From Flavobacteriales bacterium (GTDB taxonomy: Bacteria; Bacteroidota; Bacteroidia; UBA10329), in the NCBI GenBank assembly GCA_016124845.1, contig WGMW01000038.1, positions 52,327 to 116,326 of the forward strand: DNA of 64,000 nt, in the 5' to 3' direction. Position 1 is the stretch's first letter; each line of letters opens with the position of its first letter. Below are positions 40,444-52,800 of this stretch, one piece after another. The position numbers and the translations under genes are program-made. Below the pieces are notes generated by a model that saw only the letters and a program-made list of their open reading frames with translations, was not told where the DNA came from and did no database searches.

Positions 40444-41805
40444 ATGAAAATTATCAATCCCGCTACGGAAGCGGTCATCAAGGAAGTGCAGGAAGACAGC
40501 GCAGCTTCCATTCAACAGAAATTTGAAGCTGCCAAAACGGCTCAGAAAGCATGGGCGAAAGTTCCCTTAAAAAACCGTATCGCTTGTTTGGCGAAGTTCA
40601 ACGAGTTGATGTTGGCCAATGCCGATAAGATCGCTGCCGATCTTTCTGCTGAAGTTGGTAAGCCTGTAGGTCAGGCCAAAGGCGAGATCAATGGTGGCAT
40701 TGGCAGAAGCAAGTTCTTCGTTGAGAACAGCGAGAAATATCTTGCCGAAGAATGGATGGTTTCGGAAGGCGCTACACGCGAAAAGATCGTTTACGAACCA
40801 CTTGGCATCATCGCCAACATTTCTGCTTGGAACTACCCGATCCTTGTCGGAGTGAACGTATTCGTTCCAGCACTTATAGGTGGAAATGCGGTGCTTTATA
40901 AACCTTCAGAATTCAGTACGTTGACTGGGTTGAACATGGCAGAGATGCTTTGGCAGGCAGGTGTTCCGAAAGATGTGTTCCACGTGGTTGTTGGTGGAAA
41001 AGACGCTGGTGAAGCGTTGCTCAACCTTCCGTTGAACGGTTACTTCTTTACAGGTTCATACAATACTGGCAGATACATCGCAGAGCGTGTTGCCAGCAAA
41101 TTGGTCCCCGTTGGTCTTGAACTTGGCGGAAAAGACCCGATGTATGTTTGTGACGATGTGGAGGTGAAATCGGCCGCAGCTGCTGGCGTGGAAGGTGCCT
41201 TCTACAATAACGGACAAAGCTGTTGTGCGGTTGAGCGTATCTACGTTCAGGAGAACATTTACGATGATTATGTTGACGCATTCATCGCGGAAGCTAAAAC
41301 CATGAAATTGGGCGAACCTGGCGATGAAGGAACGTTCATCGGCCCACTGACGCGTCCTCAGCAAATGGCCGTGTTGGAAGATCAGGTTGCCGATGCTGTT
41401 TCTAAAGGTGCTAAGCTCCTGCTTGGAGGGAAAAAGGCTGATCGAAACGGTTACTACTTTGAGCCAACGGTCCTTACTGATGTCAACCATGGTATGAAAG
41501 TGATGATGGACGAGAGTTTCGGTCCTATTATCGGTATTCAGAAAGTAAAAGATGATGCTGAAGCAATTTCCTTAATGCTTGACACGCCTTATGGTCTTAC
41601 ATCAGCCGTTTACACGCTTGATGCTGACCGTGCTGATGCTATTATGGAAGAGATGAACTCAGGCACCGTTTACTGGAACTGCTGCGACCGCGTAAGTCCG
41701 CACGTTCCTTGGAGCGGCCGAGGTAACTCAGGGCTCGGCTCTACACTATCTCACGCTGGAATCAGAGCATTCGTTCAGCCGAAGGCTTATCACTTGAGAG
41801 GCTGA
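40444..41805 (+). CDS. NAD(P)-dependent aldehyde dehydrogenase
   Basis: A 453-residue ALDH. Catalytic residues are present: Glu226 in VGLELGGKDP and the nucleophile Cys260 in NNGQSCCAVERIYV; the NAD-binding strand is SAWNYPILVGVNVF and the loop KPSEFSTL. It is short and close to the succinate-semialdehyde type of the family. It follows the amidotransferase gene by 24 bases. Possible roles are oxidation of a gamma-glutamyl-aldehyde or succinate semialdehyde; the sequence does not decide. Confidence 0.92.
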   Translation: MKIINPATEAVIKEVQEDSAASIQQKFEAAKTAQKAWAKVPLKNRIACLAKFNELMLANADKIAADLSAEVGKPVGQAKGEINGGIGRSKFFVENSEKYLAEEWMVSEGATREKIVYEPLGIIANISAWNYPILVGVNVFVPALIGGNAVLYKPSEFSTLTGLNMAEMLWQAGVPKDVFHVVVGGKDAGEALLNLPLNGYFFTGSYNTGRYIAERVASKLVPVGLELGGKDPMYVCDDVEVKSAAAAGVEGAFYNNGQSCCAVERIYVQENIYDDYVDAFIAEAKTMKLGEPGDEGTFIGPLTRPQQMAVLEDQVADAVSKGAKLLLGGKKADRNGYYFEPTVLTDVNHGMKVMMDESFGPIIGIQKVKDDAEAISLMLDTPYGLTSAVYTLDADRADAIMEEMNSGTVYWNCCDRVSPHVPWSGRGNSGLGSTLSHAGIRAFVQPKAYHLRG

Positions 41806-41825
41806 TCTCACAAGCTTTATAAAAC

Positions 41826-41860
41826 AAAACGGCCCGCCAAATGGCGGGCCGTTTTGTTTT
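41826..41860. terminator. Strong bidirectional terminator
   Basis: Thirteen-base stem: AAAACGGCCCGCC (41826-41838) and GGCGGGCCGTTTT (41843-41855), followed by GTTTTT; ends the rightward ALDH unit and the leftward giant gene at 41875. Confidence 0.9.
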
Positions 41861-41874
41861 TAGAAATTCAGATA

Positions 41875-44800
41875 TTATTTCTGCTTCACCAATTTCTGAA
41901 CCGTCATTTGGTCATCAGCATAGATGCGTAAGAAGTAAACACCATCAGGCAATGCAGTAAGGTCATATTGCTTACGCAGGTTGCTTACCTCACCAAGGTC
42001 TTGGTCAAGCCATACTTCTTTACCTACCATATCGTAAAGTCCTACGGTCATATCCATCTTACGAGCCATCTCGACCTCAAGCGTGAATCGGCCATTGTTC
42101 GGGTTCGGATACACCGCCACATTACCATCAAAGTTGGCTTCTTCAATTCCAACACAACAGGTCATCTCGTAAACGAATGAGCAACCTTCACAACCGTTCA
42201 TATCAACTACACACACCTTGTAATTTCCACTACCGGTCTCGGCAATATCATACGTGCTACCTGTAGCGCCTGCAATAGGCGAACCATTTAGATACCACTG
42301 GTATGATACAAAGTCGCTTGCGTTGCTTATCGTCAAACTATCACCATTTATATCGATCACAGGCTCTGGATCCCAAACGGTCACGTCTACCGGATCGGCA
42401 ACCATTGAACTGTCTATACATCCATTACCATCAAGTACAATTACCCAATACTCACCCGTTTGAATGGCGTTTATCGTCTGGGTAGTGGAACCTGTATTCC
42501 ATAGATATGAAGCATAACCAGGACCCGCATTCAACGTTACGTCATCTCCAACACAGAATTCGAGTGGTCCGTCCCAAGTTATCACCGCACCTGGCTGAGG
42601 CTCATTCATAATAGCTACAACCTGAGCTGTACCCGTACAACCGTACTGGTTGGTTACGGTAAGCGTAACCGTATCAGAAGCCGTTACGAACGTAGTGTCA
42701 ACCGTAGAACCAGTTGACCAATCGTAGATGGTGAAACCGGGTTGAGCACTCAAGGTTGCATAATTTCCGATACAGAATTCCACAACAGGCCCAGGAGTAA
42801 TTGCAGGAGAAGGAATCGGATTAACTGTAATGCCGATGGCATCTGTTTCAACACAACCATTCGCATCTGTTACCGTGACCTCATATACCCCGGTGACATC
42901 TACAAATATGGTGGACGTAGAATCGCCTGTAGGTGTCCATGCGTAAGAATCGTATCCTGAACCAGCATCAAGCGTAATGCCACACACGGTTGTATCGCTA
43001 CCAAGATCGACAATCGGTGCTTGAAGCACATTATAATCTCCAGATGCGGTTGCTGAACAACCATTTGCAGCTGTGTATGTATAATCTACGTTGATGGCAC
43101 CCGCACCTGCAAGGGACGGGAAGAAAAGGTCACCGACAATTGGATAATTGTCGTAAACTACAGTATAGTCACCACCAAGCGGGAATCCTCCCACAAAAGG
43201 AACCGTATCAACGCTTGAACAGGCAAACGCGGGCAGGGTAAGGGTAACTGAAGGTACCGGCAGTACGGTATAAGTACTGCTCGGGCTTGTAGCTGTACAA
43301 TTGCTGGTGTCAACCCCAACTACGGCTACAGACTGACCGTCCATCAATGTAGAATTCAAATATGGGTTTGTTGAACCGACCGAGACTCCATCTACAAAGA
43401 ATTCGAATGTTGCACTTCCGTTTGAGGACGCTGTAAACTCGATCTCAGTTCCCTCGCAGATGGTCAGACCACTTGGCGATGCTGTAAGTGATACGGCAAA
43501 ACCTCCAGGATCACTCAGTGAAACCCCATCGCTGGATTGACAGCCATTTGCATCAGTAACGGTTACGCTATACGCTCCCGCTCCAAGTCCTACTGCAATA
43601 GGAGTGGTCTGATTTGAAGGGTCGGTCCATGAATACGTGTATGCAGGTACACCGCCAATCGTAATAGTATTTGCCACACCATCCAATGCACCACAGGCCG
43701 ATGGGTTGATAGACGAAACTATTCCGATCTGTATTTCGGGATGAACCGTGAAAACTTCTGGAGCACTTGTTGCAGCACACAATTGGGTATCAAGGCCCAT
43801 TACTGCAATAATGTCTCCATCCATCAATGTATCGGTCACGTAAGGGTTGCTGGTGGAAACCTGAATTCCGTTGACAAAGAAGACATAGGTAGATGCCCCC
43901 GATCCGGTGAAGGTTACTGTTTCACCTCCACAGATGGTATCGTTCTGAGAAGTAGTGGTAAGCGTTACCGGGCTCGACCCAATATCGCTCAAAGATGCAC
44001 TTGTGGCTGCTGTACAGCCGGCATCATCTGTAACCTCTACATAGTAACTACCTGCATTCAAGGATGAAATTGTGTCGCCAACCGCTCCATTGCTCCAATT
44101 GTACGTGTAGCTGGGCGTTCCACCAGTTGCAGAGGCTATGATTGAACCGTCAGTTGCCCCACATGAGGTTGGGTCTGAGGTGCTTGCAATTGAAACCGTT
44201 GGACTTGGATTCACCGTCACAAAGATGGTATCGCTCTCTACACCGCAAAGATTGGCATCGGTTGCAACAACGGTAACTGCTTGGCCATCCGTCAATGAGG
44301 AAGTGACAAATAATGATGTTGGACTTGCCGCCCCTTGAGACACTCCATCTACAAAGAACTCATACGTCAAACCTCCAGATGCGAAGAATGAAAGGCTCTC
44401 TCCGATACAGATGGTTGTATCTGCATCATCCACAATCAACGAGACGATCGGTCCAGGGTTAACAGTCGGAATGATGATATTACTTGTTGCTGTACAATTA
44501 TTGGCATCCGTACCGGTAGCAACAACAGACTCTCCATCGACAAGGGTATTTGTTACAAACGGGTTAGTAGTGGACACTGGCTGACCATCAACAAAGAACT
44601 GGTAGTCAACTGACCCAGAAGCAGTAAATGTCACGCTCTCGCCAGCACATATTTCGTTGTTTGGATCCTCGCTACTGGCAAGTGTAACCGGTGAAGCTCC
44701 CGGATCGCTTAGGGCATAGGTTTCAGTTGAAAAACATCCATTGTCATCGGTTACAGTAAGAACATATGGCCCTGCTGGTAACCCCGAGATATTAGGTGTT

Positions 44801-46674
44801 GTTTCTGCATTGCTCCAATCATAACCGTATGGTGGAAGGCCTCCTGAAACGCTGGTAGTGATCAAACCATCCGACAGAGCACAGGCCGATGGATCTGTGA
44901 CTGTTTCATCAATCACAGGATTATCAAGAACCGTAAAGTTGACGGCCGGGGTGGTAAACGTACAGAAGTTGAAATCCGTACCAGTCACATTGATGATGTC
45001 TCCATCCTGTAGTGAGGTTGTAACCCAAGGATTCTGTGTGGTAACCGGAACACCATTGACATAATACTGATACTGGAACGCACCGGACGCGGTAAAAGTC
45101 ACACTCTCTCCTTGGCATATTTCATTATCCGGGTCGCTATCTGTCAATGTTACTTGCGAGGCGCCTGGGTCGTTCAAACTCACGGACGAGAAATCCTGAC
45201 ACCCAGAGGCATCAGTCACCAAAACCTCGTATGGACCGGCCGTTAATCCCGAAACTGTAGGTCCGACCGAACCGTTGCTCCATGTATAAATATATGGAGG
45301 TGCACCGCCAGAGGCTATTGCCGTGATGGTGGCATCTGCGGCACCGCAGGCTGAAGGACTTGTAATACCACTGAACCCAACAGTTGGCGAAGCGATAACG
45401 TTAACAGGAACACTAACACAGGCCGTTGTATTACACGGCCCCTCGGCACGCACATAATAATTGGTTGTGGTAAGTGGATTGACCGTCACAGTTGATCCGG
45501 CAGCCACAAGCTGCCCTCCACAACTACCTACATACCAATACCATTGTGCGTTTGTACCTAACGACCCTCCATTGACGGTCAAAGTAACCGGGTCTCCTGA
45601 ACATACGGTACTTGCACTTGCAGTTATAGAGGTTGGATCGGTCGATTCGGTATCTACTACCACATCAAAAGAACATGGAGTGGTGTTCCCAGATGCGTCC
45701 TGCGCCTCATAAGTAACCGTTGTAGTTCCAGGTGTAAATGTTCCACCGGAAGCAGGGCCACTTGTAAGGTTTATGACCACTCCCGAGCAGTTATCTGTCG
45801 CTGTAGGCAATGGGTAATTGACCACGGGGTTACATCCGGCAAAGACGGTACCTGGACACACAATTGACGGATTCTGGTTATCAACAATGGTCACATCAAA
45901 ACTCTGGGTTGTCACATTCCCATATGGGTCAGCTGCCTGATAGGTTACGGTGGTCGTTCCCACATTGAAAGTACTTCCACTTGTTGGCCCAGCTGTTTGG
46001 GTTACCGTTGCACCACAGAGATCACTCGCAGTAGGTGGGGTCCAAGTTACCGTAGTACCACAGCTTCCATTATCTGCATTGAGTGTAATGTCTGGCGAAA
46101 CGGTCAGTGAAGGTGCCGTATTGTCGGGCGCAGTCGTTATCTCTACGGTGTAGTAATTGATACAGAGCGGAGCCACGGCATTGTTGTCTCCTGCATTCAG
46201 ATTCCAAGTTCCGAAAGGAGTTGTACCGTTGTAGTTTCCGAGAACTCCATTGTTAGGGCCAAAGGTTCCTGTAACCGGTGTTCCTGAAGGAATGACATTT
46301 CCATCACTGAAGGTGGTAATGACCGTAGTGGTTGTGGCACCGCCAGACCAAGTACCTGGAATAGCGAGAATTTCTGTGCCCGATGGACCAACTATCTCGA
46401 AACTTGTTTCCTGATGGCTCGAAAATCCTCCAGTAGGATTACTGCAGGTTCCAGCGGTCTTGGCCCAAGAGATGATGACATTGACATCGGTAATTGCACA
46501 ACCATCGGTAAAATCACTCTGTGAAAAAGTGACCGGGGGCAATGAGTAGCCATAGTTACCGGCTCCGTCTATTGAGACAGAGGACGGAGCAACATAGCTA
46601 TGCGATACGGTCTGGGCTTTGCCGATTCCGTAAAAACCAAACAGAAGACAAATTAAAGCTATACGTTTTTTCAT
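41875..46674 (-). CDS. Giant T9SS surface protein with HYR and SprB-like repeats (type A signal)
   Basis: A 1599-residue surface protein. Order: signal peptide (MKKRIALICLLFGFYGIGKAQ); an N-terminal P-domain-like module (about 45-180, ISWAKTAGTCSNPTGGF, NAGDNNAVAPLCINYYTVEI); two HYR repeats (DNTAPSLTVSPDI, DNQNPSIVCPG); an Ig-like block; four SprB-like repeats (SPSACGAADATITAIASGG ... GPYEVLVTDASGC) alternating with five EICxGESVTFTASG modules that present an FFVDG hairpin; further PKD/Ig-like modules; and the type A sorting domain (VYPNPNNGRFTLEV, GLYDMVGKEVW, LPDGVYFLRIYA). HYR and SprB modules occur in adhesins used for attachment and gliding. It is closely paired with the next gene, which shares the N-terminal module and the tail. 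Confidence 0.93.
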   Translation of the reverse strand: MKKRIALICLLFGFYGIGKAQTVSHSYVAPSSVSIDGAGNYGYSLPPVTFSQSDFTDGCAITDVNVIISWAKTAGTCSNPTGGFSSHQETSFEIVGPSGTEILAIPGTWSGGATTTTVITTFSDGNVIPSGTPVTGTFGPNNGVLGNYNGTTPFGTWNLNAGDNNAVAPLCINYYTVEITTAPDNTAPSLTVSPDITLNADNGSCGTTVTWTPPTASDLCGATVTQTAGPTSGSTFNVGTTTVTYQAADPYGNVTTQSFDVTIVDNQNPSIVCPGTVFAGCNPVVNYPLPTATDNCSGVVINLTSGPASGGTFTPGTTTVTYEAQDASGNTTPCSFDVVVDTESTDPTSITASASTVCSGDPVTLTVNGGSLGTNAQWYWYVGSCGGQLVAAGSTVTVNPLTTTNYYVRAEGPCNTTACVSVPVNVIASPTVGFSGITSPSACGAADATITAIASGGAPPYIYTWSNGSVGPTVSGLTAGPYEVLVTDASGCQDFSSVSLNDPGASQVTLTDSDPDNEICQGESVTFTASGAFQYQYYVNGVPVTTQNPWVTTSLQDGDIINVTGTDFNFCTFTTPAVNFTVLDNPVIDETVTDPSACALSDGLITTSVSGGLPPYGYDWSNAETTPNISGLPAGPYVLTVTDDNGCFSTETYALSDPGASPVTLASSEDPNNEICAGESVTFTASGSVDYQFFVDGQPVSTTNPFVTNTLVDGESVVATGTDANNCTATSNIIIPTVNPGPIVSLIVDDADTTICIGESLSFFASGGLTYEFFVDGVSQGAASPTSLFVTSSLTDGQAVTVVATDANLCGVESDTIFVTVNPSPTVSIASTSDPTSCGATDGSIIASATGGTPSYTYNWSNGAVGDTISSLNAGSYYVEVTDDAGCTAATSASLSDIGSSPVTLTTTSQNDTICGGETVTFTGSGASTYVFFVNGIQVSTSNPYVTDTLMDGDIIAVMGLDTQLCAATSAPEVFTVHPEIQIGIVSSINPSACGALDGVANTITIGGVPAYTYSWTDPSNQTTPIAVGLGAGAYSVTVTDANGCQSSDGVSLSDPGGFAVSLTASPSGLTICEGTEIEFTASSNGSATFEFFVDGVSVGSTNPYLNSTLMDGQSVAVVGVDTSNCTATSPSSTYTVLPVPSVTLTLPAFACSSVDTVPFVGGFPLGGDYTVVYDNYPIVGDLFFPSLAGAGAINVDYTYTAANGCSATASGDYNVLQAPIVDLGSDTTVCGITLDAGSGYDSYAWTPTGDSTSTIFVDVTGVYEVTVTDANGCVETDAIGITVNPIPSPAITPGPVVEFCIGNYATLSAQPGFTIYDWSTGSTVDTTFVTASDTVTLTVTNQYGCTGTAQVVAIMNEPQPGAVITWDGPLEFCVGDDVTLNAGPGYASYLWNTGSTTQTINAIQTGEYWVIVLDGNGCIDSSMVADPVDVTVWDPEPVIDINGDSLTISNASDFVSYQWYLNGSPIAGATGSTYDIAETGSGNYKVCVVDMNGCEGCSFVYEMTCCVGIEEANFDGNVAVYPNPNNGRFTLEVEMARKMDMTVGLYDMVGKEVWLDQDLGEVSNLRKQYDLTALPDGVYFLRIYADDQMTVQKLVKQK

Positions 46675-46808
46675 GTTCAGGGGTTGTCTTTTCTAAACCT
46701 ATAATCAGAACCACCGAAATTAATATTTTTTCATCAGTCAATGATGTCTGTCACAATTCGTGTTTCAGTAATAAATTGGAAGACGCGTGCGCAGGATTGA
46801 AAGCAAGA

Positions 46809-46840
46809 AACGGCCGGGAAATCTGTGCTTCCCGGCCGTT
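46809..46840 (-). terminator. Terminator for the giant gene at 46865
   Basis: AACGGCCGGGAA (46809-46820) and TTCCCGGCCGTT (46829-46840) form a 12-base perfect stem with an eight-base loop, 25 bases beyond the stop of the leftward gene. Confidence 0.82.
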
Positions 46841-46864
46841 CCTACATTACTTCAATAATATCTG

Positions 46865-49800
46865 TCAGTTCCCTTTCATGATCGGTTTCACTACCGACCC
46901 CTCATCTGTAACTATCTTCACATAATAGACTCCACCACTCATACTCGCTATATCAAAGGTTCTACGAAGCGAAGAAACCGATGAGACAAACTCAGGGGCA
47001 AGCAGGTCTCGGCCTGCAACATCTGATAGAGTAATTGTCACATCCATAGTACCACCGAAATTGGCCTGAAGCACAAATTCACCAAGCGTGGGGTTCGGGT
47101 AGACCTCTACCTGATACTTGGCCTCCAGATCCATGATTCCAGTAAATGTGAACTCAAGATTATAAGAAGTAGCTATACAACCGTTATCGTCCGTTACCTC
47201 AACGCGGTAATTTCCACTGCTTGCTGGGACATAAATATAGTTCGTTGCACCAGCAATAGGAGCACCATTCAGGAACCACTGATAGCTTGCAAACGGATCA
47301 TTCGGCACAAGAAGGCTGTCGCCCTGCTGAACTGGTTGAGGCTGTGGATGCCAAACCTCTACATGCAAAGGATTAGCCACAAGACTACTGTCCAAACAGT
47401 CGTTAGCATCGAGAACCGTTACACAATAATCTCCTGTTTGCGTCACCACAATTGACGGAGTGGTAGAACCACTGCACCACAGGTAAGAATTATAGGGCCC
47501 CGGTTGTACAGACAGGCTCACACTTTCTCCGAAACAGAACTCGGTTGGGCCACTCGCCACAATTGTCGGAGGTACCGAACTGTTGATGATAACCTCAACC
47601 GGATCGGAGGTTGCCGTACAACCGTTATTTGGATCCTCAACTGTTACCGAGTATGACCCCGACTGAGTTACAACGATCGAAGGAGTATTCTGAGTTCCAG
47701 GACTCCAAACGTAATTGGTGAAGTTGGCGGTAGCATTCAATGTAACCGAATCTCCACTACATACCTCTATTGGGCCACTTGGCGAAATAACGGCATTTGG
47801 AAGCTGCATGGTGGCCACCACCACTTGATCTGAACCATTACAGCCAAACTGATCTGTAACAGTAACTTCAATCTCATCCGAGTTGCAGACGGTAATTGAC
47901 TGTCCTTGGTCACTCGTACTCCATTGATAGGTAGCATAGCCAGCACCAACATCAAGCGTTACGCATTCACCAGAACAGAAGTTGAGAGGACCACTGGCCA
48001 CAATTACCGGATCGAGCAGACCGGCAACGGTAACAGAGATATTATCTGTACCGACGCAACCATTACCATCGGTTACCTGAACCGTGTAAGCGGCCGTAGT
48101 TGTCACGTTTATGGTCTGAGAGACTTCCGTGGTTGACCAGTAGTAGGTTGAGCCAGGGTTACCGGCATCCAAGGTCAAAACTGAGTTTGTACAGATGGTC
48201 GTATCGTTACCAAGATCTACCACAGGCGGCTGGTTTACCACCACCTGAACGGCAGCTGATGTTGCCGTACATCCTTCGAACGTGGTCACAGTAACATTAT
48301 AATTTCCTGCCGCTGTAACGGTGGTTGTCTGACCATTTGTGGTATTGCTCCAGCTATAGTTCGCGTAACCCGAACCCGCATCCAACACCAGATTGTCTCC
48401 TGCACATATCTCCGAGATACCGCTTGGTGTGATGACAGGAAGCGGTACTGGATTGACCGTAACTTGCTGACTGAGGCTGTTTGTACATCCGTTCCCGTCC
48501 GTGTAGGTGTAAGTAACAGTGTGAGACCCGACTCCCGCAGTAACGGGGTTGAACGAACTACCTTGAACTCCAGTACCGCTGAAAGTTCCACCCGTTGGGC
48601 TACCGATCAACGGAACCGTGGAGGCATTTGCGCAGTAGGCCGGGGCCAATCCTGTGAATGAAACCACCGGTAACTGATTGATCGTTACTGATTGGTCTTG
48701 GAAACTGGTACACCCGAATGGGTCGGTATATGTATACTCGATAGTGTGAACTCCTGCTCCTGCATCCGCGGGCGTAAACGTATTGGCAGAAGTGCCGGGG
48801 CCTGTGAAGTTACCTCCCACAGGAGAGCCTGTAAGTGTGTAAGCAACTGCATCATCTTCACAATATTCGGCCGAAAGACCTGTGAAAGAAACGACCGGAA
48901 GTCCATTTACATCAACACTCTGTGTTTCCGAATCGGTACATCCATTCACATCTGTATAAGTGTAGGTAATGAAGATTGTTCCGACTCCTGCAACAGATGG
49001 AACAAAACTGTTTCCGCTTATTCCCAAACCGGTGAACTGACCTCCGGTTGGTGTTCCGGTCAATGGCACAGGCGTGGTCTGATCGATACAGTAGTTGGCG
49101 GCAAGTCCAGTAAATGAAACAACCGGAAGCGGATTGAACACAACTGTGATGTCTTCAGAATCGGTACATCCGTTGTTGTCCTCCGTCCAAGTGAAGGTGT
49201 AAGAACCTGTCGCATCCACGGTAACGGTGGCATTGGGATCAGTATCGGCAGGACTGAAGACCGCAGTACCCGGTCCTGAATAGGTCCAAACTCCATTTCC
49301 AACCGAAGGCGTTGCTCCGAAAATGAAATCAAGATCGCATTCCGATCCCCCTTGACCTGCATTTGCAATGGGCTGCTGGTAGAAGTTCACGGTAATTGTA
49401 GCATTATCAGAACATGGCCCGTTCACCTCCGTCCAAGTGAAATCGTACGAACCGTAAGTATCAACTGTTACCGTTGTCGTAGCACTGTGTGCATTAGCGA
49501 AGAATGCGTTACCGGGACCACTATAGGTCCAAGTACCAGTTCCGTAGCTGGCCGTTCCGTTGAAAACGAAATTCAGGTCACACTCATCTCCTCCTAAACC
49601 AGCATCTGCAACTGGCTGATCGTAGAAATTGACAACAACAATATCGTCATCGGCACAGGTTCCATTGGTCTCCGTCCAAGTAAAGGTATATGTACCGGAC
49701 TGAGAGACTGTAACCGTGGTTGTGGGGTCAGTATCATCAACATAGCTGGCTGTTCCTGGGCCTGTTGCCGTCCATACGCCATTGCCAACAGAAGGAACGG

Positions 49801-52800
49801 CTGAGAAAACAAAATCAAAGTCACACTCGTCACCGCCTGTTCCTGCATCAGCAACAGGCTGCTCATAGAAGTTTACACTGACCGAGCGGGAATCTGAACA
49901 TGACCCATTCGTTTCGGTCCAAGTGAAATCGTAGGTTCCATAAGTATCAACTGTTACAGTAGTGATCGGTGAAGAACTGTTGGTGAAAGTGGCACTTCCC
50001 GGGCCTGATGTCATCGCCCAAGCTCCTGTTCCTACACTTGGCGTTGCCTGAAGGAGGAAGTTCAAATCGCACTCATCACCGCCAACACCTGCATCAGCAA
50101 CTGGTTGCTCGTAGAAGTTCACGGTTACCGAGGCAGCATCAGAACATGTCCCATTTATCTCGGTCCAAGTAAACGTATAGGTGCCATAGGCCGAAACTGT
50201 AACGTCCGTGTTCACATCAAGGTCATTTGTAAATGTAGCTGTTCCGGGGCCTGTCGATGTCCAAAGACCCACACCTACTGAGGCCGTTCCATTGAATGTG
50301 AAATTCAGATCACATTCATCTCCTCCTGTTCCTGCATCAGCCACAGGTTGCTCGTAATAATCCACAGTAATTGTTTCTGAATCGGAACAGGTACCGTTGG
50401 TCTCTGTCCAAGTGTAAGTGTAGCTTCCATACTGATCGACAGTTACGGAGGTAGTAGGATCGGTATCGTCTGCAAATGTTGATGTTCCAGGTCCGTTTAT
50501 TTGAGTCCATTGCCCGTTGCCCACACTTGGGTTGGCACTGAAAGTGTGATCCAGATAGCACTCGCTTCCCCCGGCTCCGGCATCTGCTACCGGCTGCTCA
50601 TAGAAGTTAACTGTTATCTGATCTACCGAGGAACAGTTGCCGTTGGTCTCGGTCCAAGTGAATGTGTAAGTGCCATAGTTGCTCACGGTTACCGTTCCTG
50701 TTGGATCAGAGGCACTTGAATATGTTGCCAATCCTGGTCCATTTGCGGTCCAAAGTCCATTTCCAACAGATGGAACGGCAGAGAATGTAAAGTTAAGATC
50801 GCACTCATCTCCCCCACTTCCGGCATCCGCAACTGGCAATTCGTCAAACTGAACCGAAATAGAGGCTGAGTTGGTACATCCATTATTGTCTTCGGTCCAT
50901 GTGAATACGTATGTTCCGTAGGTATCCACCGTGACCACTGCGTTCGGTTCACTTGCATCAGGAGAGTAGGTTGCGCTTCCAGGGCCAGAAGCCGTCCAAG
51001 TTCCAGTACCCACACTTGGTGTTGCTCCAAATTGGAAATCAAGGTCACATTCGCCTCCACCAAAACCAGGATTTGGAGTTGGCACCTCGTAAAAATTGAC
51101 CGTAACTTCATCATAGTCGGAACATTGGCCGTTTACCTCCGTCCAGCGGAACACATAAGTTCCGTATGCGGAAACTTGAACCGTACACGTTGGGCTATTG
51201 ATGTTGGAGAACAGAGGTGTTCCCGGACCACTCACCAAAGTCCAAGTTCCAGTACCTACTGAAGGAAGTGCTGCAAATGTGTAGTTCAGGTCACATTCAG
51301 AACTTCCCGAACCAGCATCTGGCGCAGGCTGTTCATCAACAGAAACCTGCTGTGTTTGACTATCAGTACAGTTGTTGATGTCGGTGAATGTGTAGGTAAT
51401 ATTGTAAGGACCTGTAGGGCCAGCCGCAGCGGGATTGAATGTGGCAGTACCGGGTCCTGTATTGGAAATTGCGAGAGCCGCATCAAGACTATAGAACGTA
51501 CCACCATTTTGGCTACCCGTAAGCGTTACCGGAGCTTCGGTCTCGCAATACACCGGATCGAGACCCGTGAACGTTACCACAGGAATAGGGGTGACCACAA
51601 CCTGAGCAGTACCCAAAAAACCTGAAGTACGCACGCAACCAGTTGCATCTTGAATAGCTGTGTAGCTGTAAGTAACAGTTGTTGGGGGAGTAACTGAATA
51701 AGAATCTCCACTTTGAACACCATTGACATTATAGGTATTGATACCATCCGTGATCGTGACATTGAAAGGTGGTGTACCAGAGGTGAACGTGAATGTGACG
51801 TCTGTTTGGCTTCCCTGACATATAGGAGATGGGGAAAGTGACAATGCTCCGTTTGGAACTGGGTCAACATTAACTGTAAATGAACAGTTGTCAGTATTTC
51901 CTGACGCATCAACTACTTGATAGGTAACCGTAGTGTTTCCTGAAGGGAACGTGGATCCCGAGGCATATCCTCCAGTAAGAATTGTCTGTGAACCTGAGCA
52001 GTTATCTGTTCCTACGGGTGTAGTGTAATTGATAACCGCGCCACAGTTTCCAGTAGTAGAGACGGTACTGATATTATTGGGGCATGTGATCTGCGGATCT
52101 TCGATATCAAAAACTGTGACGGTAAATGAGCAGTCGGCAGTATTGTTTGCCAGGTCGGTTGCACGCCAGACCACGGTTGTTACGCCAACCGGAAAACTGG
52201 AACCGCTTGCGGATCCAGAAAGCAACGATGCAGTAGCGTAGCAGTTATCAGCCGCTGCTGGGGTGGTGTAAGATACTGTAGCAGAACACGAGTTCAAAGG
52301 AGCATTTGCAGTAAGGTCTGAGGGACAACTGATAGTCGGATTCTGAGTGTCAACAATGGTCACAGTAAACGACTGATCGACAAAATTGCCATAAGTGTCC
52401 TCTGCCCGATAGGTGACCGTGGTCGAACCCAATGCAAAATCGTCTCCATTTGCATGACCTGCGATTTGAGTGACCGTTACCCCACATTGGTCTGAAGCAG
52501 TCGGAGTTGTCCAAGACACTGGAGCGGTACACTGCCCATTGGACGCAGGCAAGGTGATGTTGGACGGAAATGACGTGAATGTTGGATTGGTATTATCAGG
52601 CGCTGTAGTAACCTTAACCTGATAATACGTGACACACAATGGCGCATTCGGGCCATTGTCACCAGCACTCAAACTCCAGTTTCCAAAAGGTGTTTGCCCG
52701 TTATATGTATTCAGGTTACCGTTATTGGGCCTAAAAGTACCCGTTACAGGAGTTCCAGAAGGAATGTTGGCCGCTTGCTGACTAAAGGTTGTAGTGACAG

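Noticed and set aside
28243..41805. Classical eut ethanolamine microcompartment pathway
   Set aside because: No EutBC lyase, shell protein or acetaldehyde enzyme of the eut type is found; only the permease fits.
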